A DNA stretch of 64,000 nucleotides, taken from the NCBI GenBank assembly GCA_027257055.1, contig JAPVLO010000133.1, positions 2,914,001 to 2,978,000 on the forward strand. The letters are read 5' to 3'. A program made the translations under genes and the position numbers. How positions within the stretch are numbered: position 1 is the first letter of the stretch; every line of letters starts with the position of its first letter. Positions 55,273 to 64,000 of the stretch are shown one piece after another. The notes under the pieces were generated by a model. The model did not search any database. It had not been told where the DNA came from and saw only the letters and a list, made by a program, of their open reading frames with translations. This DNA is from Cephalopachus bancanus. Its lineage: Eukaryota; Chordata; Mammalia; Primates; Tarsiidae.

Positions 55273-57239
55273 TTCCCTTTTTATGTTTCTGTATAGTTCT
55301 TAATTTTGTACAGTATAGATGACAAAAATAACTACAATCGTAATTATTAATAAAAACAAGAAAGCTTTGCTTTCACTTCTTTTTCTGTCTCCTTTCTCCC
55401 AGTACCCATCTGATGGAAACTAGAGTTCAAAATTGTTTGTACCAATGGAAGAGAAAGAGAAAAAAATGTGTAGCAATCCTGAAATTACTTTTACACATCT
55501 GATTCTTAATTCCAACCAAGTCCTGTCACATTCTCAATTACAATAAGAAAAATAAACATCATGAAAGAGAACATCAAATGCAGCCTTTTGACAAAGCAAC
55601 AGTTAAAATTCATGAGGGTATATTTTGCTGTTAATTGGCTCTCCACCATTAGAAAGCTGGCTTTTGATTCAGAATAATCACAGCAGGCCCCTGCAGATTG
55701 GCTAATGAGCTGTCCACTCACTGGTGAGTGCCGCTATTCATCAAGCCCCTGGGTAATTTGAAGGGAGCTCAGGATACCTGCTGCAGTTCAAGTGGAAAAT
55801 GAAATCTGAGTAGCTTATAAAGGAGAAATGACATCCTGCCCAAGCTGAAACCGTCTGTTCTTTTGGGGTAGATTCACCTAGACGAGTCAAATTGGGCTGA
55901 GAAATTAACTACATGGAAGGTCTATCATCGCTGGTCTATCATCTGGCAGTCTGCCTTCTCTTTTAGAAAAGCACAGCACACTGATGTCCACCGCGAGTCA
56001 CCGTCCATTGCCTCAGAATGCTCTTAAAGTCTAGTAAACGAGAAGATAAGCTTACTTGTATAGAACACACAGCGTGCAGAGAAGGAATGCTGAAAGAACA
56101 GAACTGAAGTTTGGGAGAAGGGGACAAGATGTTGAACTGATCATACAGTAGTACAATAATCAGGGATATGGAAAAATCCAATGAGAGCACGATTATTGAA
56201 GTGAATATTAATCCAAATCCTCCCATCTCCATGCCAGCTTTGGAAGGCAGGGTGGCAGAGAGTATAAACTGACATTAGAGCTTAGCAGTGTCAGCCAACT
56301 GTCATCCTGTCAAGGATACAGACAAATAGTCACCATGCAAAAATCAATAGCAGTGGGGAAAAGGCTTTCTTGTACCTTCATGATGGATAACACAGCCTGG
56401 GTGCAATGCATTGAAACAACTGACTGAGATCATGCAGCCCCCTTCAGTCGATGATTTTCAAACCTTGGTTGGGAACAGGTGCCTGATGACACCATTCACG
56501 GTCCTAGGTACTTGACAGGGGCTACTTCCCAACGTAGGAGAAGGAATCTGAAGGATGTCCCCTGAAAACTTCAGATACAAAAATGGTAAGAAAAAGGTTT
56601 TTTTTTCAAAAAAGACACAGTTTTGTCATGTCTAAACACCATAATTAGAAAAGCGGCTCTTAGCTGTAGATGTTTCTCTGTTTCTAGAATTGGAGGGCAG
56701 CATGTAACACTAGTAGTAATCTGTCTCTCTTCTGTGAGATCCACAAGAGCTGTTTCCATGACAAGGTAGCTTGGCCCTAATGTTGGACAATAGAGAAACT
56801 GGAATCTCAGAGCATCAGAGCAGTAATGGCTTTTCCAAACTTCTAAAAGCCTGTGGGAAAGCCGGGACTGAGTGCTAAAGCCAAGATCCTTTCCCTTTTA
56901 GTCTAGATACTTCTATCTGCGCCTTCTGCCTTCAATTAAGTAAGTGGGAATCTGTTGTGGTTAATGAGCCAATTCCTTCTGCAGCCCAGTCTCACTCTTT
57001 ATTAGGCTGAGAGGAATGATTTGAAACCAACAGCTTCTCTCCCATGACCTGGGAGTTATTCCTTCTCCTCTCCTGCCACTGGGCACTCTCGGGATGCAGA
57101 GTCCTACCCACACCAGAGTCTTCTCCCCACCAGGCAGCTGGGCATATGCAGTAAGTGTGGCATTCAGGGGCTGGAGTCTCTAAGTGCAACAGGGCAGTGA
57201 GCCCAGACCCACAGGACAGTTGCAAACAGGGAGTCATAC
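55273..57239. other. Unassigned, possibly with constrained sequence
   Basis: About 2 kb without named young repeats. Bases 55690-55960 have mixed composition, a GATTGGCTAATGAGC box (CCAAT-like in reverse) and a paired CACTCACTGGTGAGTG near-palindrome. An eroded MIR may lie at 56810-56900. No gene seen. Confidence 0.38.
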
Positions 57240-57380
57240 CGACTCAAGGTGACTTTGGACAAGCCACCCAAACCCTCAGTGGCTCAGCCTCTCATCTGTA
57301 AAACGGTGATGACTTTATCTCCCTCATTTGGTAGTCGGGGAATCGGATTAAATCATGAATATCAAAGTACTTTGAAAAAT
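57240..57380 (+). mobile_element. MIR SINE fragment
   Basis: Sense MIR: 'GACTTTGGACAAGCCACCC', 'GTGGCTCAGCCTCTCATCTG', 'TAAAACGGTGATGACTTT', 'GGATTAAATCATGAATATC'. Confidence 0.7.
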
Positions 57381-57389
57381 GTTCACTCA

Positions 57390-57510
57390 TAAAATCACAA
57401 AAGTTTAGAAGAACCTTAGAGATCATTCAGGGCTGTCCCTTATTATACAGATGAGGAAACAGTCCTCAAGTGCTTCAATGACTTGAACAAAGTCAAACAA
57501 AAGCAGAACT
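57390..57510 (-). mobile_element. MIR-like fragment
   Basis: Antisense MIR core: 'TTATTATACAGATGAGGAAA' followed by 'ATGACTTGAACAAAGTC'. Its position next to a sense MIR makes a small inverted pair of unrelated age. Confidence 0.6.
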
Positions 57511-58871
57511 GCTTTACAGATAAGTCAAAGCTCAGTTATTACAAATTTGTACAGTTCCAATTTGAGTACAAATATGTTAATAAGTTATTTTTTTCTGTAT
57601 TCATAACAAAAAAATAAGACATCTCACCCACAGAAATAAAAAAAAATAATCAAGGAGGCAACTAAGTTGGGACTAGATAATAAACAGTTTATTGTTATTA
57701 TAACGTAAATATGATAAAATAATATTACTTAGGTTTTTCAGTTTTTATGGCCACCCTGTAGGGTCGCAAAAAAACTTAGTAAATAAGTACAAATTATCCA
57801 TAATCTCTCTCAGGAAAAAAAAAATCAGTGTTAACATTTTTGATAAACACCATTTACCATGAGATTATACTCTACATACTGTCTTGCAACTTTTTATTTT
57901 GAATGAGAAAAAATAAAAATTATCCTATGTAGTCAAACAAAGTGACATCCATGAAGCATGTTAGCAACAGGAAAAATGAAAGGGTAACAGGGCAGTTGTT
58001 TTCACAAGAAAAAGAAAACCTCTGTAAAGATTTTGAACTATTCTCCAAAGAACCAAAGAATAAATATAGATAGCTCAAGAATAAAAAAGTTTAAAAGTGG
58101 TATCTCCACTCAGGTGAAGGCCATAGACAAATCTTTCCTCCTGTTGTTCCACACCAAGTCAAGATCTGTTCTGTAGAAGGCGAATGTATGAGCCCCTGAG
58201 AGAAGTCCTCTTCTATTGTATTCACAATCCATTTCCAAATCAACATTGACTCAGCAGTTCCTACCCTGAGTAGCAGAATTGAGTGTGATTTTGAATACTC
58301 ATCCTTAACCCTCTGTCCTTCCATCCCTCTTCTGAACTAAAAGTCAATTTTATGGGAATATATTTTCTGTGTTAACGGTATTCCTGTGACCCGGAGTTTT
58401 TATTACTTACAAATCCTTTCCTTCCAAAGGAGTCCTCATTCTACTTATAAATTCCCTTAAATGCAGCCTTTCTTGTCAAGTGCTGCCTCACTGGCCTGAT
58501 CTCTGCCTTAAACAGTGAAATTTAAAGGTGACCATGCCCCGCTGTTGTTCTCTTTTATTCTGAGATGCAAAGCTTGGCAGTGCCACATAAGTCATTCAGA
58601 TCCAACTTGGGTAAAACCAGGCTTCCTGCATGAGCTCTGATTTGCAGATACAAACTCCCTGGAAACCTAAATGCCACCACCTTGCATCTACCCTGTCACC
58701 CAAAAGGAAAACCCAAGAAGCTCCAAGTAGTTGGTCTCTTACCTGTTCTTATCCTAACCTCTAAAGAATTTTGAAATACCCTGAACCAAAGAAATTTTTA
58801 AGATCTCTTTCCTATGTCTAGGCTATTCTGCTATTTCCTTCTTTTTTATTTAAAAAAAAAAAGTCAATTTT
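57511..58871. other. Unassigned, AT-rich
   Basis: No gene or firmly named repeat. Several A-runs (57630-57645, 57816-57824, 58850-58862). Confidence 0.4.
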
Positions 58872-59386
58872 CCCAACATGGGACACATAGCAAGATCTTG
58901 TCTCTGCAAAAATAATAATAAACTGGTGGCTCAGCCTGTAATTCCAACACTTTGGGAGACCAAGGCTAGTGGATTGGCTGAGCCCGCAAGTTTAAGACCA
59001 GCCCGGGTAACTTAGTGAGACCTCATCTCTACAATAAATCAAAAATTATCCAGGCATGGTAACACACGCCTGTAGTTCCAGCTGCTTGGAAGGCTGAGGT
59101 GGAAGGATCGCCAGAGCCCAGCAGATCGACGCTGGGGTGGCCGTGAGCGTACCACTGCATTCCAGCCTGGGTGATGGAGTGAGACTCCAACTCAAAATAT
59201 AGTAATAACAAATAATAGTAATAATAATTAACTGGGTGGTGGCATGCACCTGTAGTCCCAGCTACATGGGGGTTGAGGCAGAAGGATCGCCTGAACCAAG
59301 GATGTTGAGGCTGCACTTGCAGTGAGTTGTGATTATGCCACTGCACTCTAGCCTAGACTCTAGGCCTCAATTCAAAAGAAAGAAGT
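58872..59386 (+). mobile_element. Older Alu split by a younger Alu
   Basis: Left remnant: 'CAACATGGGACACATAGCAA' then 'GATCTTGTCTCTGCAAAAAT'. Right arm from about 59227: 'AACTGGGTGGTGGCATGCAC', 'CTGTAGTCCCAGCTACATGG', 'TGCAGTGAGTTGTGATTATG', 'CCACTGCACTCTAGCC'. The ACAATAAATC linker is absent, so it is of the older AluJ-like type. Its A-rich middle was the insertion site. Confidence 0.85.
58923..59200 (+). mobile_element. Alu-type SINE inside an older Alu
   Basis: Starts CTGGTGGCTCAGCCTGTAAT (first bases lost); B box 'AAGTTTAAGACCAGCCC'; linker ACAATAAATCAAAAATTATC; ends ACTCCAACTC with almost no A-tail before an AATAATAGTAATAATA stretch. Flanking AATAATAATA on both sides is partly target duplication. 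The frames on the minus strand (59029-59346) are antisense Alu. Confidence 0.9.
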
Positions 59387-59517
59387 TCGTTTTCATTATT
59401 CCGTCATCCCAGAGGAGAAGCAGCATGAAATTCTACAAAAGTAGCACCTTTGCAACAAGGTTTTTATGGTGATAGGTTGACAGTACATTTGGGAAAACAT
59501 GATAAAGAACCATTACA
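59387..59517. other. Unassigned sequence
   Basis: Short gap between Alus. No gene. Confidence 0.4.
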
Positions 59518-59745
59518 GCCGGGCTCGGTGGCTCAGCCTGTAATCCTGTGCTTTGGGAGTGGATTGCCTGAGCCCATGGGTTCAAGACCCGCCTGGGCAA
59601 CTTGGTGAGACCTCATGTCTACAATAAATCAAAAAAAATTAGCTGGGTGTGGTAGCACGCGCCTGTAGTTCCAGCTACTTGGAGGGCTGAGGCGGAAGGA
59701 TTGCAGAGCCGAGCAGGTCGAGGCTGCAGTGGCTGGGAGTGGCCA
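59518..59745 (+). mobile_element. Alu-type SINE without 3' end or A-tail
   Basis: Starts GCCGGGCTCGGTGGCTCAGC and has the B box GGGTTCAAGACCCGCC and linker ACAATAAATCAAAAAAAATT. It stops at GGGAGTGGCCA, where CTGCACTCCAG should follow. Another small deletion lies in the left arm (GGGAGTGGATTGCC). No target duplication seen. Either a later deletion removed the 3' end or the insertion was atypical. Confidence 0.93.
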
Positions 59746-60464
59746 TATGTAAATAAAGCTGTGAAAGCTACAAGCAAGGGTCTAAAGTGTTGGTGTTTGT
59801 CTCATGCTCACCCCGTCATCAACTCCAGTACAGATCTGAACCATCCCCTCTGACCCAGCTGGGCACCAAGTCTCCCCCTTTCTGAGATCTATCTCTATTC
59901 CTACTTTGCATTTGTCCTACAGAGCTGAATTTGGCCCTAAATGGCCTAATATTCAAAAGTCACTCAACATTAAGCAAAATGTGAATTCCCTGAGAATTTT
60001 GGAAACAGCTACACATTGAATAAAGTGAAATGTTTCCCTTTGTAGGAAATTTTTTCCACATTGGGATTTCTCAGTAATGTTAGTCTGTTCCTCTTGACCA
60101 CATATTGAAAACTTCAGTTGCTAAAATCAAATCCCTCTCTTTCTTGGTTGATATGTATTAACACTACTTTGTTGTGCATTAAACGATAGAAATCTACATC
60201 AGCCATCTCAGTGGTTAATGGAGGTCTCTGCATGGTCCATCTGGTGATGTAAGTACAGCATAATGGGAAGTGGTCTTTTCCCTCTAAGTCTGGCATGCTA
60301 AGCATGGCCAACAGTAGATGCTTACGTTAAACTTGGCCCAAAGTACTTTTAATCAATTTGACCACACCTAAGCTGGATTCCTCTAGCACATGCATTCAAT
60401 CTTATAGACAAGCATCCTGTCCTTCCATATTGTCTACTGTGTTCAATGTTAAGTTAAAATATGA
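59746..60464. other. Unassigned sequence
   Basis: No gene or named repeat. Confidence 0.4.
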
Positions 60465-60680
60465 GTAAACAGCACATGGGCTTTGGAAGCAGTCAGAACT
60501 CAGATGGAATTGGAGTGCGTTTAACCATAGGCCATATAGACTTGGGCAAGCCCAACATGGCTGAAGTTCAGCTTCCTTGTCTGTAAATCTAGAGTAAGGA
60601 TAATGACATTTCACAAAGACTTTTGCATGAATTAGAGAGAAATACTCAGCAAAATGTCTAGCCATTGGTAGATAGGACAT
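60465..60680 (+). mobile_element. MIR SINE, nearly complete
   Basis: Sense MIR: 'GCACATGGGCTTTGGAAGCA', 'GTCAGAACTCAGATGG', 'GACTTGGGCAAGCCCAACAT', 'CTTCCTTGTCTGTAAATCTA', 'AAAATGTCTAGCCATTGGTA' as its 3' tail. Confidence 0.85.
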
Positions 60681-60989
60681 ATATGGTAGACTTCTATCCC
60701 TAGCAATAATAGCAATGGTGTGTATTTTCCCCTCCTTATAGCATGCATTTCAATTGACAATTAGATAGGAGAAGTAAATTGGGAGTATCCCTGGGAGTTT
60801 CCATAGTGATATCATTTATTCAAGAGATGATATAAGCTATCTCATTATCTGACTGGTTGCTTCCTGAAACCACACATTGGAGAAGAGAGACTAGTAGTTT
60901 CACGAAAGGGTAAGGGAGAAGGGAACCATTGCTCAGGACTCAGAAAAGAGGGCCCAGATGCCCTTGGTCTTCTCTGTCACTGCGGCACT
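60681..60989. other. Unassigned sequence
   Basis: No gene or named repeat. Confidence 0.4.
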
Positions 60990-61055
60990 ACTCATCTAGA
61001 GCTAATCACCCAGCACGGTGCCTGGCACGTAAAAAGTACTCAATAAAAATGCATT
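60990..61055 (+). mobile_element. L2 or MIR 3' tail
   Basis: 'CACCCAGCACGGTGCCTGGC' and 'ACTCAATAAAAATGCATTGA'. Confidence 0.6.
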
Positions 61056-61070
61056 GACAGAGTGACTTGC

Positions 61071-61449
61071 ACTTCTTTTGGTATATATTCAGTAGTGGGG
61101 ATGCTGGATCAATTGGTAAATCTATTTTTAGTTCTCTGAGAAATCTGGATACTGCTTTCCACAGGGGCTAAACTAGTTTACGTTCCACCAACAATATACA
61201 AGGCTTCCCTTTTCTCCACACCCTCACCAATATCTGTTGGTTTTTTTAGCTTTTTAATAAATGCCATTTTGACCTGTGTGAGATACAGAGGGAGGAGGGT
61301 AAGGGTTGAAAAACAACTCACCGGGTACCACGTCCACCACCTGGGTGACAGGTGCAACAGACACCCAAACCTTACCATTATGCAATTTATCTATGTAACA
61401 AGACTACACATATATCTCTTGATTCTAAAAATCATAATAAATAAAAATT
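61071..61449 (+). mobile_element. L1 with 5' inversion (twin priming)
   Basis: Bases 61071-61282 are antisense ORF2 end sequence ('CTTTTGGTATATATTCAGTA', 'CCTTTTCTCCACACCCTCAC', 'CATTTTGACCTGTGTGAG'). From 61283 it is sense 3' UTR ('GAGGGAGGAGGGTAAGGGTT', 'CACCTGGGTGACAGGTGCAA', 'CAATTTATCTATGTAACAAG'). The tail is an older type than that at 55123. Sequence between the two pieces is missing, as usual in twin-primed copies. Confidence 0.9.
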
Positions 61450-63769
61450 AACATTTTTGAATAAAAAATTGAATCCACGATCTACAACCTTGATAAGAAA
61501 AAAAAAATTGTTGACAAAGATGTTTTTTTTAACGTTCCTGTGACTATTATCATAGGGAGTCCTCAAGTCACTATAAAAGTAATTGTCAAAGTCTAGATAA
61601 ATTCATGTGCAAGTCCAAAAATGCCTGAGAATTTAAATTCCAGAGTTTGGCGAATTTCAAAAACCATAACTACAATGGCGCTTTTTAAAAAAATAAAATA
61701 AAATGACATTTACCTTTTTCTTTGCATGATATGAGACCCCATGGAAGTTGATATGTCTCTACATTTTAATATTTCTTTTTTCTTTATCTTAAAGATACCT
61801 GTGACTTAAATATTTACTTTTAGGTAAAGTTTGAATTTATAAATTTAAAAATACAAGAATTTCAGCATAACCGTTTAGTTAAAATCAAGATTGCTATATC
61901 AATTTCATGAGAGATAAAGAGTTTCAAAATCACTGATGAAATTTAACAATCTTAAAATAATAATTACCTTATTTTTTAAAGAAATGGAGGGGAATGAGAT
62001 AAATTGTTCTAGATAATACAACCTTTCCAGAATTTTATGATCTCAGGTAACTTTTTCCACTGCTTTTTCCACTAGCACAACTAGAATGATAGCTCAAATC
62101 TAAGAACTGAGATTAACATGACAATTTAACCATTAGGAAAAACTTACAAATAAAAAAGCATCTTCAACCAAACAACTGCAAGCAACACAGAGACTTAACC
62201 CCAAGCCTTGAACTCTCTAGAGTCAGTGTTATCTCAGAGGCTTACAGGGAAAGTACACATCCTCTGGTAAAGACAAGCCTCCCAGGCCATAGTTTCCTGA
62301 CCAGTGATAAGACTGGTGAAAAACAAGATAGCAGGCCATGAGACATCATCTTAGGTTACACAACACAAATTCAAAACCAAAAACCAAGCAGAAGATCATC
62401 CTATTAATGGATTAAATCTCTTAGAAGGAGACACATGAAAATAGATTCAGACTGTGACAATGATCAGCATCTTGGAAAGAAGACATTTTCCAAGTTCCAG
62501 TGTAAATAGGCTTTAAATTTCTAAGCTGGTTATAAATCCCCTCCAACTTCTCCAGACTCGCCTACATTTAGGAGAAATTCAAGGAAAGACTGTTCTTACT
62601 TGGCTATTTGTCTGACATTTGTCTGATTGTATTTTTAATGCTCTAGCCAACTTTTAGATTTGACTTCATACCGTATCTTATATATTATATTCTGGAAAGG
62701 TTTATGTTTATTATTTGTCCTATAATCTGATTTGTTTGTTTCAGGAATTTTGATGAAAGCGTATTTCCTTATTTTGCCTGCTTCATTTAAGTGAAGTATG
62801 GACGGATCACAGTTTCTTTTCTCTTTGGTATCTTTGTGCAATTTATTTCACAACTAAATGCTCAATAAACTTTATTAATTAACTGCATACAAATTGCAGG
62901 CATCCCTGCAGAGTGCAATCAATAATACTGATAGTATAAGATGCCTGAAAAACTTGGAAGTAGCCTCAAAATAAATTGCAGTGCTTGATAATAAATTTTC
63001 TAGAAGAAAATAGGCAGAACACCCAGTAACTCCTTTCTTCCAAGAAAGTGTATATTCATGATTATTCACTTTAAATCAAAAAACTCTACGTTGAGAGTGG
63101 TTGCTATGTTGTTAGTGATCATCATATTAACCAACCAGTTCTAATCTCAACCTTATTACTCTGGGCTTCCAAGATGCTCTAGCAAGATCTAAGGATGCTA
63201 GACCAAAAATTTAACACTTTCATAAAGAGGTTAAAATTTCCCTGGCAATGGTTTATGCCAGCCCCCTAACTTTAACCCCTCACTTAACTTATACATATAT
63301 CTACTATCTCAGGCTCATGTTTTTAGAAAATTGACAACATGAAGAATGTAAGATGTAAGAAAGTCTAGGGGAATATTAGGGAAATTCAGGAAATTAGTGC
63401 CCTAAGGGAAGCCATAATAAAAGCATAAGTTAAAAATATCTCAGAACAGACAGAAAGCTTCTGTAAATCATATGCCAACTATATGCAAATGTACATGATG
63501 TGGCCTTAGAGAGAATTCTAAAAGAGGTTTCATTACCTGATGTCTCTGTGGTTACTCATTTCCCAGTTTAGCTACTAATATCCTTTCATAGATCTTTCAA
63601 ATACATTGACCTTTTAAACCAGATTTCACTTAAACTTGTGCACAGTTTAAGTACCATAATCAGAAAAATCCAAAAGACCCAGAGTAGTCACTGACTTTCA
63701 TACAGAAAAATGTGCTCTACGATCAGAGAATTTTGTAGGATCCATATTCAAATAATTCTTAAAATTCAC
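61450..63769. other. Unassigned, AT-rich
   Basis: About 2.3 kb with no named repeat and no gene. Frames of 60-68 codons look random. Confidence 0.4.
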
Positions 63770-63960
63770 TCAAAACTAAGTGTCAGGCAGTGTGCTAAGT
63801 GTTTTGTATTCCTCTCATATATATTATTCATCCTCACAACAACTCAGGGGGATGGGAGAGAAGGCTGTTATCTCCATTTTACAGATGCAGAAACTACTGC
63901 ACTTTAGAATTATGAGGAAGTTGGACCCAGGTCACATGGTCAGCAAGTAGCAGCTGACAA
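63770..63960 (-). mobile_element. MIR SINE
   Basis: Antisense MIR: 'AAGTGTCAGGCAGTGTGCTA', 'ATTCATCCTCACAACAACTC', 'CCATTTTACAGATGCAGAAA', 'GTCACATGGTCAGCAAGTAG'. Confidence 0.88.
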
Positions 63961-64000
63961 TTAGCTCTAATGACCCCAGCCCCTGTGCTCACTGTCATTA

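Noticed and set aside
1..64000. CRISPR array, bacterial operon, prophage or plasmid origin
   Set aside because: No regularly spaced repeats, no dense coding, and SINE/LINE content throughout: the DNA is a mammalian nuclear genome.

Overview
This window is nuclear DNA from a primate, most likely a strepsirrhine and probably a lemuriform. The evidence is eleven Alu-type SINEs (7SL-derived dimers) of a non-human type, plus one older, AluJ-like fragment. They share a tRNA-like GGGTTCAAGACCC box, an ACAATAAATCAAAA middle linker and an ACTCCAACTC 3' end. L1 3' tails of one recurring type (ending near CCCTGAATTGTACC) occur five times, together with the usual mammalian background of MIR, L2, MLT1-type LTRs, MER5-type hAT elements and a mariner. 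Assignment to species is inference.

I find no protein-coding gene, no convincing exon with splice sites and no RNA gene. The long open frames lie in Alu or L1 sequence, or are of a length expected by chance in 64 kb. The window reads as an AT-rich intergenic or long-intron segment.

Layout. 1-15 kb: Alus at 0.9, 4.4, 9.0 and 13.5 kb, an old Alu beside an L1 tail at 12.7-13.3 kb, an MLT1-type LTR at 3.3-3.8 kb, L1 ends at 6 and 10 kb, an L2 at 14.7 kb. 15-31 kb: no Alu at all until 31 kb. It holds old MIR and L2 copies, an MLT1-type LTR at 18.2-18.6 kb, and the most unusual structure seen: a pair of about 226-bp inverted arms, about 96% identical by eye, at 17.03 and 17.88 kb, the second arm bounded by a 66-bp direct repeat. 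31-36 kb: an Alu inside a MER5 element abutting a 5'-inverted L1, an ERVL-like LTR, an Alu with an internal deletion. 36.3-39.7 kb: about 3.3 kb almost free of recognisable repeats. 40-47 kb: a 229-bp mariner deletion derivative, a twin-primed L1, L2 and MIR. 48-51 kb: ancient L1 debris carrying a 28-bp perfect palindrome and an Alu. 51-60 kb: Alus at 51.4, 54.5, 58.9 (inside an older Alu) and 59.5 kb (no 3' end) and a 136-bp L1 tail with perfect 14-bp target duplications. 60-64 kb: MIRs and another inverted L1.

There is no gene system here whose parts work together. Any function would be regulatory, and that is inferred only from repeat-poor blocks. Repeat family names come from recognising consensus features by eye. 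Boundaries of old elements (MIR, L2, L1M, LTR) are good to some tens of bases; those of Alus with target duplications are near exact.
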